Shown here: one piece after another, positions 42,725 through 53,249 of the stretch
Position numbering within the stretch: the stretch's first letter is position 1
Layout of the letters: each line of letters opens with the position of its first letter
Assembly (NCBI GenBank): GCA_035633215.1
Contig: DASQFI010000054.1
Coordinates: forward strand, 62,001-126,000
Length of the DNA stretch: 64,000 bases
Direction: 5' to 3'
DNA from: DASQFI01 sp035633215
GTDB taxonomy: Bacteria; Acidobacteriota; Vicinamibacteria; Vicinamibacterales; SCN-69-37
Translations under genes and position numbers: made by a program
The notes under the pieces: generated by a model
The model's input: only the letters and a program-made list of their open reading frames with translations
Database searches by the model: none
What the model was told of the DNA's origin: nothing

Positions 42725-45483
42725 GCCTGCTCGTCCTGTTGATTGCGCTGGCCCTGAAGGGCCGGCCTACATCCGTCCAGCCCGCGAAACCCGACGAGAA
42801 TCGCTTCACGCCGGTCGTCCTCGTGCCGGGCGGCGAGCTCGACGAGCCGATGGCGTTCGAAGTCGTTCCCGACGGCCGCGTCTACATCATCGAGCGCAAG
42901 GGCGGGCTCAAGGTCTACGATCCGCAGACGAAGCGGGTGAAGCTGATCGCGACGCTTCCGGTCAACACGAAATACACGAACGCCGCGGGCGTCGCGCGTG
43001 AAGCCGAGGAAGGCCTGCTCGGCCTGACGCTGGATCCGAACTTCGCGCAGACGCGGTGGGTCTACATGCTGTACGCGCATCCGAGCGCGCTCAAGCACGT
43101 GCTCGCGCGCTGGGTGCTGCGCGACGACGACACGCTCGTCGAGGATTCGGAAGTCGCGGTGCTCGAGTACGCGACGCAGCGTGAGACCTGCTGCCACACC
43201 GGCGGCGGGATGGCGTGGGACGCGCAGGGCAACCTCTATCTGGCGGTCGGGAACAATACGGGCAATGTGATGCAGTACGCGCAGACCGACGAACGGCCCG
43301 GGCGCGCGAACTGGGACGACCAGCGCACGTCGGCCAACACCAACGACTTGCGCGGCAAGATTCTCCGTATTCGGCCGCAGTCCGACGGGACATACACGAT
43401 TCCGCCCGGCAATCTCTTTCCGCCAGGCACGCCCGGCACTCGTCCGGAGATCTACGCGATGGGGTTGCGCAATCCCTGGCGCGTGTCGATCGATTCGAAA
43501 ACCGGGTGGCTGTACTGGGGAGACGTGGGGCCGGACGCGAGCCAGGATTCGGCCAACGGTCCGCGCGGGTACGACGAGCATAACCAGGCGCGTGGTCCCG
43601 GATTCTTCGGCTGGCCCTACTTCGTCGGCGAGAACCTCGCGTACCCGTACTACGATTTCGTGAAGGATCAACCGCTCGGGAAGAAAGATCCGAACAAGCC
43701 GATCAATGCGTCCGTGAACAATACCGGGTTGCGCGAGCTGCCGTCCGCGCAGCCCGCGTTCATCTCGTATCCGTACGGCGCGGCCGAAAAATTCCCGCTG
43801 GTCGGCACGGGTGCCCGGTCGGCCGTCGGCGGCCCGATCTTTCATCGCGCGGATTTCAGGTCCGCCACGCGCCTGTTTCCCGACTACTACGAAGGCAAGT
43901 GGCTGACCGCTGATCTCTCGCGCGGCTGGATCATGTCGATCGCGATGGACGAGCGCGGCGACTACCGCGGCATGGAGCGCTTCCTGCCCGGCTACAAGCC
44001 CATCGAGCCAATCGACCTGAAGTTCGGACCCGATGGCGATCTGTACGTCCTCGAGTACGGCAGCCGCTGGTTTCAGAAAAGCGACGACGCGAAGCTGGTG
44101 AGGATTGAGTACAACGCCGGCAACCGGACGCCGAAGGCGCAGGCGTCGTCGAACCGGACCGGCGGCCCGGTGCCGTTCCGCGCGACCCTGTCAACGGCCG
44201 GGACGAAGGACTTCGATGGCGACGCGCTCACGTACGTCTGGTCGATCGAGCCGGAGTCCGGCGGCGCGCCCCGCGTCTTCAGACGGCCGGAGGTGACGGT
44301 CCCGTTCGATCGGGCCGGCGTCTACTTCGCGACGCTCACGGTGACCGATACCCACGGCGCCGAGGACAGCACGCTGCTCACGATCGTCGCCGGCAACGAC
44401 GTGCCGGCGGCGCAGGTGAAGATCGGCGGGAACGAGACCTTCTTCTTCCCAGATCAACCGCTCGAATACGCCGTCGACATCACCGATCGCGAGGACGGCA
44501 GTCTCGCCGCGGGACAGATCCCCGTGGCGCAGGTCGCCATCGCCATCGACTACGTGCGCGAGGGGTTCGACGTCGCCGCGCTGCGTCAGGGCGACGAGAA
44601 GGTGGATGCCGCGACCCGTCACGCCGTTCCGCGCGCCATCATGGCGATGAGCGACTGCAAGACGTGCCACAACCTGGACACCAAGTCGAACGGTCCCTCA
44701 TATCTGCAGATGGCCGAGAAGTATCAGGGCGACGCCGGCGCGGTGGATCGCCTCGCGACGAAGATTCGCGAAGGCGGCAGCGGCGTCTGGGGCGAGGCGA
44801 CCATGCCGGCCCATCCAGGTCTGACGATGCACGAAGCGCGATCGATCATGCAATATCTCCTCGCGATCAACGACAAGACCATCAGCGTCCATCCGGTTCG
44901 CGGCTCGGTCCCGACCAAGACGCCCGACGGCGACAACGGGCGCGGCGCGTTCGTGGTGCGCACGGTCTATACGGACAAAGGCGCGCGGAACCTGCCGCCG
45001 CATACGGTCGAGGCACTCGCCGTCCGGCGGAGCGCGCAGATGAGCGCGACGCGCGCGGACCTCATGAGCGGCGCGACGACGCGGTTCGAGGCGAACGGCG
45101 CGGTCGAGACCGTGGTCGGCGTCCCCAATTCCTACATCGCGTTCACGAAACTCGATCTCACTGGAATCCGGAGTATCGCGCTCGCGGCGCTGGCGCCTGC
45201 TCGCGAGGGCTTTCTCGGCGGCACGATCGAGGTGCGGCTGGGCTCGCCGACCGGCGCCATCGCCGGAGAGGCCAACGTGAAGAGCGTGCAGCTTCAGGAA
45301 GGATCCGCGGAGGCGCAACTGGCGGCGGTTGGCCGTGGCCGCCCGGCCGCGCCAATTGTGGTGCCGATCCCGCCGACGACGGGATTCCGCGACGTGTATC
45401 TGGTGTTCAAGAACGACAGCGCGAAGACCGGCCAGCCGTTGGTGTCGCTGTCGACGGTCACGTTCAGTAAAGAGCCGCGTTAA
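42691..45483 (+). CDS. PQQ-type sugar dehydrogenase-PKD-cytochrome c fusion
   Basis: About 930 residues. A six-bladed glucose/sorbosone dehydrogenase domain (about 35-470; TGGGMAWDAQGNLYLAVGNN, GLRNPWRVSID) is followed by a PKD domain (about 490-570), a cytochrome c domain with CKTCH near 655, and a C-terminal beta-sandwich resembling a carbohydrate-binding module (about 760-930). It would oxidise a sugar and pass electrons to heme. GTG 42691 (overlapping the previous gene) is the most likely start; TTG 42739 is an alternative. A half-palindrome lies just after the N-terminal hydrophobic stretch. Confidence 0.82.
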   Translation: MLPVLQRCAEISLLVLLIALALKGRPTSVQPAKPDENRFTPVVLVPGGELDEPMAFEVVPDGRVYIIERKGGLKVYDPQTKRVKLIATLPVNTKYTNAAGVAREAEEGLLGLTLDPNFAQTRWVYMLYAHPSALKHVLARWVLRDDDTLVEDSEVAVLEYATQRETCCHTGGGMAWDAQGNLYLAVGNNTGNVMQYAQTDERPGRANWDDQRTSANTNDLRGKILRIRPQSDGTYTIPPGNLFPPGTPGTRPEIYAMGLRNPWRVSIDSKTGWLYWGDVGPDASQDSANGPRGYDEHNQARGPGFFGWPYFVGENLAYPYYDFVKDQPLGKKDPNKPINASVNNTGLRELPSAQPAFISYPYGAAEKFPLVGTGARSAVGGPIFHRADFRSATRLFPDYYEGKWLTADLSRGWIMSIAMDERGDYRGMERFLPGYKPIEPIDLKFGPDGDLYVLEYGSRWFQKSDDAKLVRIEYNAGNRTPKAQASSNRTGGPVPFRATLSTAGTKDFDGDALTYVWSIEPESGGAPRVFRRPEVTVPFDRAGVYFATLTVTDTHGAEDSTLLTIVAGNDVPAAQVKIGGNETFFFPDQPLEYAVDITDREDGSLAAGQIPVAQVAIAIDYVREGFDVAALRQGDEKVDAATRHAVPRAIMAMSDCKTCHNLDTKSNGPSYLQMAEKYQGDAGAVDRLATKIREGGSGVWGEATMPAHPGLTMHEARSIMQYLLAINDKTISVHPVRGSVPTKTPDGDNGRGAFVVRTVYTDKGARNLPPHTVEALAVRRSAQMSATRADLMSGATTRFEANGAVETVVGVPNSYIAFTKLDLTGIRSIALAALAPAREGFLGGTIEVRLGSPTGAIAGEANVKSVQLQEGSAEAQLAAVGRGRPAAPIVVPIPPTTGFRDVYLVFKNDSAKTGQPLVSLSTVTFSKEPR
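42750..42771. repeat. half copy of the GTAGG Y-shaped element inside a coding N-terminus
   Basis: GGCCCTGAAGGGCC followed by GGCCTACA matches one hairpin and the closing arm of the elements at 20365 and 52362. It is read in frame as ALKGRPTSV, right after the hydrophobic core of the dehydrogenase signal sequence. Confidence 0.65.
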
Positions 45484-45489
45484 CCTTAG

Positions 45490-45558
45490 CTTAGAACTTA
45501 GAACTCTGAACTAAGAACTTGATCTATTGGTTCAGTTCTGAGTTCTAACTTCGAAGTT
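45490..45558. repeat. inverted array of AGAACTTAGAACT words, copy 2
   Basis: Words CTTAGAACTTAGAACT and AACTAAGAACTT (45490-45520) face TTCAGTTCTGAGTTCTAACTTC (45531-45558). The array lies exactly between two convergent genes and could end transcription from both sides. It shares its words with 10394-10518. Confidence 0.75.
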
Positions 45559-45566
45559 GCGAAATT

Positions 45567-46556
45567 CTATCTTCCAACCGCAGCAATCGGCGTCACGATC
45601 ACTTTCCTCACCCACACCTGCTCGTGGTCGCCCTGAATGAGGATAGGCCCGGGCGCGAGCTCGTCGTTGTCGAGCGCGCCGCCGGTGATGCCGAGAATCA
45701 CGGCGTTATCGTGCACGCGCGTGCCGTTGAGCGTCACGGTTACGCGATTGCCGACGATGATCGCTTCCATCTGCTGCCACTCGCCGGCCGGCTTGCTCGC
45801 CTGGGTCGACGTCGGCGTGCGGCCGTAGATCGCCATGTGCTTGTGCTCGGGCCGCGTGTTCGGATCGCCCGTGAGGTCGTCGTAGAGCTGAAGCTCGTAC
45901 CGGCCGCGCAGGTAAATACCGCTGTTGCCCTTCGGCGCCAGTTTGTATTCGGCTTCAATCTTGAAGTCCTTGAACTTCTCCTTCGAGACGAGGTTGTTGG
46001 CCGGCGGCGTGTTGGTGGCCACGCCGTCTACCACGGACCACCCCAGCGCGCGATTCGACATCTGGCCGACGAACCCGTCGAGCGACTTCCCATCGAAGAG
46101 CGCTACGGGCGTGCCGTAGGTGTGCTTGCCGCTCGCGTTGGCCTCGGGCCAGGCCGGCGGTCGCACGCCGACCCAGTTCACCGTGCGCTGCGTCGGCGGC
46201 GACGCCGGATCCGCGCCTTGAGCACGCTGCGACACGGTGTGGCTGCCGATGAGGTTCCCACCCTCAAATTTGGCGCGATATTCCGGCCCCGTCGGCCGGG
46301 TCGGCTGACCGCCCTGGAACACGAGGTCGCCGTTCTCGATCTTGACGACCGCGAGCGGCGCCGGGCTGCCGCCGCGGTTCAGGAACATGCCGCTCAGTGT
46401 GCCGCCCGTGTCCTTGATTTCGAGCCAGTACACGTTGCCGGCATCCTGACCGGTGCCCGTCAGGTTCCAGGCGCCGAGGTACGGGTTCTGCTGCCGGGCG
46501 GCACTGGGGAGGACAGCCGCGGCGAGGATTAGAGCGAGTGAGCTGAACACGCGCAT
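45567..46556 (-). CDS. secreted DUF1080 protein (3-keto-disaccharide/glycoside hydrolase family)
   Basis: A 329-residue exported protein: signal peptide (MRVFSSLALILAAAVLPSA), an N-terminal beta-rich domain (about 25-125), and a DUF1080 concanavalin-like domain (about 145-325) with LFDGKSLDGFVG, FKIEAEYKLAPKGNSGIYLRGRYELQLYDD split across strands, and GEWQQMEAI. Members of this family cleave 3-keto-glycosides in oxidative glycan breakdown. Its partners would be the secreted Gfo/Idh/MocA oxidoreductase just upstream on the same strand and the exported TIM barrel at 41825. Confidence 0.88.
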   Translation of the reverse strand: MRVFSSLALILAAAVLPSAARQQNPYLGAWNLTGTGQDAGNVYWLEIKDTGGTLSGMFLNRGGSPAPLAVVKIENGDLVFQGGQPTRPTGPEYRAKFEGGNLIGSHTVSQRAQGADPASPPTQRTVNWVGVRPPAWPEANASGKHTYGTPVALFDGKSLDGFVGQMSNRALGWSVVDGVATNTPPANNLVSKEKFKDFKIEAEYKLAPKGNSGIYLRGRYELQLYDDLTGDPNTRPEHKHMAIYGRTPTSTQASKPAGEWQQMEAIIVGNRVTVTLNGTRVHDNAVILGITGGALDNDELAPGPILIQGDHEQVWVRKVIVTPIAAVGR

Positions 46557-46578
46557 GTGGGATCTCCGGAGAAGGAAA

Positions 46579-46628
46579 GACCTCGGGTTTCTTTTCGCTC
46601 TGTTCTTCCAAAAAAGAAACCCGAGGTC
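46579..46628 (-). terminator. CCTCGGGTTTC hairpin terminator, copy 3
   Basis: GACCTCGGGTTTCTTTT (46579-46595) pairs perfectly over 17 bases with 46612-46628 around a 16-base loop. Read on the minus strand, the stem is followed by TTTCCTT. It lies eight bases after the Gfo/Idh/MocA stop and upstream of the DUF1080 gene, so it may reduce rather than abolish co-transcription. Confidence 0.78.
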
Positions 46629-46635
46629 GTCGTCA

Positions 46636-48300
<1,665 letters not shown>

Positions 48301-48405
48301 GGGCGGATCTCCCTCATGAACAAGCGGCTCGGAAGCTCTGGACGGAACGCTAATCGAAAAACGTCCCATATCCACGGGGTTCCGTCAAGCGGCCAGTAGG
48401 ACGCG

Positions 48406-48411
48406 TACAAT
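48406..48411 (+). promoter_or_regulatory. possible -10 box (TACAAT) upstream of the 48423 gene
   Basis: TACAAT ends 11 bases before ATG 48423 in a 122-base divergent gap. No convincing -35 was found. The short distance implies a very short leader. Confidence 0.35.
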
Positions 48412-48422
48412 CCGACACCGAC

Positions 48423-49865
48423 ATGGCCGTTCCCTCGGTCTACGGGCGCGCGGCCGTCATTTTCTTCATCGTCGCGGCCGCGGCGGCGCTCAGTTTTCGC
48501 GCCGTCTACGAGCCGGATCTCTGGTATCACCTCGCTCAGGGCCGTGAGAACCTGGACGGCCGGATCGTCCGCAAAAACACATTCAGCTTCACCTATCCGG
48601 ACTACCGGCAGCGTTACGCCCCCTGGCTGTTCGATGCGTCGATGTACAGCGCCTGGCGGTTCATGGGCGGCACGGGCGTCCAGGCCCTGCAGGCGTTGTT
48701 ACTCGCAACGACGTTCGCGGCCGTCTATCGCGCCTCGCGGCAGAGTGCTCCGGTGGTCGCGGCTGCCGCTGTGCTCGTCGCCGGCGTCTGGGTCGTGGAA
48801 CCGCGTGCGATCCCGAGACCACATCTCGCCTCGTTTGCCGGTCTGGCGATCTGCATGCTGATCATCGAGCGCGTCGTCTCAATTCGGCGTGTGGCGCCGC
48901 TCTGGTGGGCCGTTCCCCTGGTCGCCATCTGGAGCAACTTCCACGTCGAGGTGGCGTTCGGCGTGGCGGCGGTCGCCATGTTCGCTTTGGCGGAGCTCGT
49001 GCGGCCGGCGGAGTTGTCTCGGCGCGATGCCTGGATGGCGCTCGCCATCGCGGTGGTCTGCGGAGTCGCGACGCTCGCCAATCCGTATGGCATCGGGTGG
49101 TGGCAATACCTGGTCGAGAACCGATCGGTGACCGGCCTGCTGGACATCGCGGAATTGCGGCCGCCGTACCTGGGAAGCTACCGCGCGTTCTTTCTCTATC
49201 TCGTCGTGGCGGCCGCGATGCTGATCCTTCCAGCGCGCGGCATCAGGCTGTGGGAGATCGCATTCGTGACGCTGGCGGCCGCGGCAGGCCTGCGCTACCT
49301 GCGCTTCACGCCGCTGATTTTCATCGTTACCGCGCCGATGGTCGCGCGCCGGATTGGCGAGCTGATGACGCGCGGGCTCGACGGACGCGCAGTGGTGGTG
49401 ACGGCGGTCGCGCTCGCGATCGCCGGCGCCCGGCTGCCAATCACGAGCGTCTCCTCGATCTGGCGGGCCGGCAACGCGGCGATTGAGCCGGCGGCGTTCT
49501 TTTCGCCGCAGGCGGTTGCATTCGCCCGGCGCGAAGGGCTGCACGGCCCGATGTTCAACAGCAACAACCTGGGTGGCTATCTCGCGTTCGGTCTCTATCC
49601 TGACGCGCAGATTTTTCAGGACTCACGCTTTCAGTCCTACCCGCCGGATCACTTCCGCGCGATCCTCCGCGCCGCGGAATCGCCGCCGGACTGGACGGCA
49701 CTCGTCGCCGGCGTGGATTGGGCGATGCTCTCGCGCGCGCGACCCGACGCGCTCTCGGGGATAGGCCGATTTCCACCTGCGGCGTGGGCGACCGTGTTCA
49801 GAGACGACGCCGTGGAGATCGTCGTGCGGCGGGACGGGCGATTTGCGGCGATCGCGCCGAAGTAA
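48423..49865 (+). CDS. polytopic membrane protein, GT-C-like
   Basis: A 480-residue inner membrane protein with about ten helices and a soluble C-terminal part (about 350-480). The N-terminal EPDLWYHLAQG loop after helix 1 resembles the acidic first loop of GT-C glycosyltransferases, and NPYGIGWW near 220 and FNSNNLGGYLAFGLYPDAQIFQDSR split near 378-402 are conserved-looking. I recognise the general class found in acidobacteria and related phyla but not a characterised function. A palindromic element follows its stop. Confidence 0.65.
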   Translation: MAVPSVYGRAAVIFFIVAAAAALSFRAVYEPDLWYHLAQGRENLDGRIVRKNTFSFTYPDYRQRYAPWLFDASMYSAWRFMGGTGVQALQALLLATTFAAVYRASRQSAPVVAAAAVLVAGVWVVEPRAIPRPHLASFAGLAICMLIIERVVSIRRVAPLWWAVPLVAIWSNFHVEVAFGVAAVAMFALAELVRPAELSRRDAWMALAIAVVCGVATLANPYGIGWWQYLVENRSVTGLLDIAELRPPYLGSYRAFFLYLVVAAAMLILPARGIRLWEIAFVTLAAAAGLRYLRFTPLIFIVTAPMVARRIGELMTRGLDGRAVVVTAVALAIAGARLPITSVSSIWRAGNAAIEPAAFFSPQAVAFARREGLHGPMFNSNNLGGYLAFGLYPDAQIFQDSRFQSYPPDHFRAILRAAESPPDWTALVAGVDWAMLSRARPDALSGIGRFPPAAWATVFRDDAVEIVVRRDGRFAAIAPK

Positions 49866-49870
49866 CAGGT

Positions 49871-49905
49871 GTAGGACGGGGCTTCAGCCCCGCCGGGCGC
49901 GCTAC
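49871..49905. repeat. GTAGG...CTAC palindrome supplying a stop codon
   Basis: GTAGG (49871) and CTAC (49902-49905) flank CGGGGCT/AGCCCCG (49877-49892). The stop codon of the convergent permease gene (49902-49904 on the minus strand) is the element's terminal CTA. Confidence 0.75.
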
Positions 49906-52346
49906 TCCGCTCGCATCAACGTCATCGGATCGATCCCCGCCGCGCGCCGTGCCGGGGCCCACGCGGCGACGGCCACGACGACGGTCACGAGTGCCACCAC
50001 GGCGGCGTAGGTCGCCGTGTCGAGGGGCTCGACGCCGTAGAGGAGCGCGCGCATGGCACGCGTCGCGGCAACGGCACCCACGAGACCTGACGCCACGCCC
50101 AGCGTGACCTTCCACGCGGCGCTCGCGAGCACGCCACGGACGACAACGGGCTTCGACGCGCCGAGCGCCAGTCTCACGGCCAGCTCGCGACGCCGATGCG
50201 CGACGTCCAGGCTCACCAGACTGAAGAGACCCATCGCCGCCAGGAAAAACGCGACGCCGGCGAACAGCACGAACAGCCACATGCTCATCCGCCACGGCGC
50301 CGACGCCCGCGCGACCACGGTGTCGAGCGTCGTGATCGTGTCCACGGTGGCGCCGGGATCCATCTCTCGCACGCGCGCCTTGACGAGGTTCGCGAGTGCC
50401 GTCGGATCGCTCGAGGTGCGAATCATCATCGTGCGTGCTGGCTGACCAACCTGGAGCGCCGCGTCGTAGATGTCGAGTTGCACCTCATCGATGCCTCGAT
50501 ACCGGACGTCACTGACGACGCCGACGGTCGTCCGCCACTGCGATTTCTGGCCGGGCGTGAACGCGTTGTAGAACACGCGTTTGTTGAGCGGATCCTGTCC
50601 CGGCCACATCTGGCGCGCCGTGGACTCGCTGACGATGGCGACGCGTGGTGTGTCCGCGGTGTCCTGAGGCGTGAACAGGCGCCCGCGACGAAGCGGCAGC
50701 TGCATCGCGGCGAACAAACCCGGCGTCGCGATCTGATAGTTCAGCGTCGGATTCCGTCCGGCCGCCTCCGCCGTCTGCGGCTGGTCATCGAGCACGACGC
50801 GCACGCCCTGACCGATCGGTCCAAGTGCCAGCGGCCCGAGAAAGATGGCGCCTGCGGCGTCCACGCCCGGCAGTGCCGTGACGCGCTCCAGCACCTGATG
50901 CATGAACTGGTTTGGCGGAGGCTGCGCGACCTGCTGCTCGACGCGGATCGAGAGCACGTTCGTGGGATTGAATCCCAGGTCGATGGTCCGGAGGTTGGTG
51001 AAGCTCCGCACGACGAGGCCGGCGGCGACGAGCATCATGACCGCCAGCGCCATCTGCGCGACGAGCAGTCCCGAGCGCATCCGGATCGAGCGGCGGCCGG
51101 CCGTGCCGCGGGCGCCGTCGCCCAGCGCTTCCGTCAGGCGCGTCCCGCTCGCATGGCGCATCGGGATGACGCCGCAGAGGAGCGCCGTCACGGTGACGAT
51201 CAGGAACGTGAACGCAACGACAGTTGGATTGATCGCGATCTCGCCAAGCCTCGGTACGTCTTCTGGAGCCAGCGCCGTGATCGCCGACGCCAGGCCGATC
51301 GCCGACCCGAGACCGATGAGACCTCCGGCCACCGTCAACACGCCGATCTCGAGGAGCCAGAGGCGCGCCAGCTGGCCGCGCGACGCGCCGAGGGCGAGGC
51401 GCAGGCTCTGCTCGCGGCGCCGCAGCGACACCCGTGTGAGAAGCAGACCGGAGACGTTCGCGCACGCGATCAACAGCAGCACCGCGACCGCGGCCCAAAG
51501 CGTCCAGAGCGCGGGCTGCACCGCGCCAAATACGTGCTCCCGGAAGGACTCGACGACCGATCGGTCGCCCCACTTCAAGCGGCCCGGCTGCTGCGCGTCG
51601 AGCCGCGCTTCGGTCGCGTCGATGTCGCGCGCGGCGGACCTCGCATCCAGGCCCGGCCTCAGGCGGCCGATGACGTAGAACACGCCGACGGTGTCGAGCA
51701 CCGTGAGGTTCGGCTTCGGACCGCCACCCGTGAGAAGCGGCACGGCGGGCTGCCAGAACTCCGCGCCATGCGGAAAGTCGAACCCGCGCGGCATGACGCC
51801 GACGACGCGCACTGAGGCGCCATCGACCCGCAGCGACTGACCGACGATGGCAGCATCCCCGCCGAATCGGCGGACCCACGCGCCGTAGTTCAGCACGATG
51901 ACCTGCTCGGCGTTCGGGACGTCGTCCGATGGCTCGAAGCCGCGGCCGAGGAGCGGGCGGACGCCGAGGGCATCGAAGAAATCCGCGGAGGCGCCGGCGA
52001 ACGAGAGGCGGGTTGGTTCCCCACGCCCTTCGAGCACGGCGTTCCAGACGTGGGTGCCGACGAGCGCGCTGTGCGTGAACGTCTGACCGGCTGCTTGCCA
52101 CTCGCGAAGGTGCCGATACGTCATCTCGACCACGGACTGGCCGGTGATCTTGTCCGTCTGCCAGGCCACGACGGTGCGGCCGGGGTCGGCGAGCGGCAGC
52201 GGGCGCAGCAGCACGGCGTGGACGGCGCTGAAGATGGCGCTGTTGGCGCCGATCGCGAGCGCCAGCGTCACGACGACCGACGCGGCATAGGCGGGCGCGC
52301 GACCCAGATGGCGGAACACGAGCCGCAAATCACGCCAGAAAGACAT
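49902..52346 (-). CDS. MacB/FtsX-type ABC permease, acidobacterial duplicated orphan permease family
   Basis: An 814-residue inner membrane protein with two permease units. Each has one helix, a large periplasmic MacB domain and three helices. The N-terminal SFWRDLRLVFRHLGRAPAYAASVVVTLALAIGANSAIFS and the repeated second-half helix RSIRMRSGLLVAQMALAVMML, then VDVAHRRRELAVRLALGAS near 745, are typical (each cited in short form from 49902-52346). These permeases usually lack a linked ATPase gene, as here. They may export or respond to peptides or lipids; the substrate is unknown. Confidence 0.92.
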   Translation of the reverse strand: MSFWRDLRLVFRHLGRAPAYAASVVVTLALAIGANSAIFSAVHAVLLRPLPLADPGRTVVAWQTDKITGQSVVEMTYRHLREWQAAGQTFTHSALVGTHVWNAVLEGRGEPTRLSFAGASADFFDALGVRPLLGRGFEPSDDVPNAEQVIVLNYGAWVRRFGGDAAIVGQSLRVDGASVRVVGVMPRGFDFPHGAEFWQPAVPLLTGGGPKPNLTVLDTVGVFYVIGRLRPGLDARSAARDIDATEARLDAQQPGRLKWGDRSVVESFREHVFGAVQPALWTLWAAVAVLLLIACANVSGLLLTRVSLRRREQSLRLALGASRGQLARLWLLEIGVLTVAGGLIGLGSAIGLASAITALAPEDVPRLGEIAINPTVVAFTFLIVTVTALLCGVIPMRHASGTRLTEALGDGARGTAGRRSIRMRSGLLVAQMALAVMMLVAAGLVVRSFTNLRTIDLGFNPTNVLSIRVEQQVAQPPPNQFMHQVLERVTALPGVDAAGAIFLGPLALGPIGQGVRVVLDDQPQTAEAAGRNPTLNYQIATPGLFAAMQLPLRRGRLFTPQDTADTPRVAIVSESTARQMWPGQDPLNKRVFYNAFTPGQKSQWRTTVGVVSDVRYRGIDEVQLDIYDAALQVGQPARTMMIRTSSDPTALANLVKARVREMDPGATVDTITTLDTVVARASAPWRMSMWLFVLFAGVAFFLAAMGLFSLVSLDVAHRRRELAVRLALGASKPVVVRGVLASAAWKVTLGVASGLVGAVAATRAMRALLYGVEPLDTATYAAVVALVTVVVAVAAWAPARRAAGIDPMTLMRAE

Positions 52347-52361
52347 CGGGAATCCTCAGAT

Positions 52362-52415
52362 GTAGGCCGGTCCTTAAGGACCGGCGGACAGGCGGGGCTA
52401 AAGCCCCGCCCTACG
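52362..52415. repeat. Y-shaped GTAGG...CCTAC element with two hairpins
   Basis: GTAGG and CCTAC arms enclose GCCGGTCCTTAAGGACCGGC (52366-52385, a perfect palindrome) and GGCGGGGCT/AGCCCCGCC (52391-52410). The architecture equals that of the in-frame copy at 20365-20421. The stop codon of the EGF-domain gene (52398-52400) lies in the second hairpin, so its last residues are element-encoded. Confidence 0.85.
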
Positions 52416-53189
52416 TACGACCACCGTCACATTGAACGACGCGTTCGTCCGATTGCCTTTCTTGTCCGCGGCGGTGCACGCGACTTTCGTCGTGCCGACC
52501 GGGAAGGTCGCGCCCGACGCTGGCGTGCAGGTGACTGGCACCTCGCCATCGGTGAAGTCGGTTGCCGACGCCGCGAAGGTGATCGCCGTGCCCGCCGGCG
52601 AGGTCGCGACGACCGTCATGCTGCCCGGAATTGTCACGCCGGGCCCCTTCGTGTCCATCTGCCCGGCCAGCTCGTTCACGTCGATGCAGCCGACGTATCC
52701 ATCACCGACGTGGTCCTTGGGACACTCCGTGCACGTGCGCGAGCCGGGTATATTCCGGCAGCGCGTCAGCGGATCGCAGCGGCCGTTGGCGATTGAGCAC
52801 TCGTTGATGTCGATGCAGCCGGTCTCCGGCGTGCCGCTGAACCCCGGCGGACAGTTCTCGCCGCAGCGCCACGCGCCCGGCACATTGCTGCACTGCACGC
52901 CCGCGCCGCAATTGCCGTTGTTGGTCGCGCACTCGTCGACGTCGCGGCACGTCTTGCCATCAGCCGCGTAGCCGCCCGGACACCCGCCGCAGAAGGCGTT
53001 CGCCGGGCCATCGAAGCACGCGACGCCCGCCGGGCATCCGCCGTTGTTCACCGCGCACGTGCTGCCCGCCGGCTGCGCGACCTGCAGATCTCTCGCCGGT
53101 CCGGCATTGAGCGCGAAGCCGAGCAGCGTGACGCCCGCGATACCGAGGGCCGACTGTCCGAGCCAGCCGAGCGATCGAAGCGAGACCAT
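52398..53189 (-). CDS. secreted EGF-like repeat protein with HYR domain
   Basis: A 263-residue exported protein. After a hydrophobic N-terminus there are three or four EGF-like modules rich in cysteine (CAVNNGGCPAGVACFD, DVDECATNNGNCGAGVQC, DINECSIANGRCDPLTRC; the D-x-(D/N)-E-C pattern is the calcium-binding type), then a HYR/immunoglobulin-like domain (about 185-258; ITFAASATDFTDGEVPVTCTP). Such modules mediate adhesion in eukaryotes. The last residues (VRRAGL) come from a repeat element. It is the minus-strand gene upstream of the permease. Confidence 0.82.
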   Translation of the reverse strand: MVSLRSLGWLGQSALGIAGVTLLGFALNAGPARDLQVAQPAGSTCAVNNGGCPAGVACFDGPANAFCGGCPGGYAADGKTCRDVDECATNNGNCGAGVQCSNVPGAWRCGENCPPGFSGTPETGCIDINECSIANGRCDPLTRCRNIPGSRTCTECPKDHVGDGYVGCIDVNELAGQMDTKGPGVTIPGSMTVVATSPAGTAITFAASATDFTDGEVPVTCTPASGATFPVGTTKVACTAADKKGNRTNASFNVTVVVRRAGL

Positions 53190-53249
53190 TGCGATCGATT
53201 ATAGGTTGCTGGAGAACGCAACCTGAACTTCGAACTTCGGAGACAGGGA

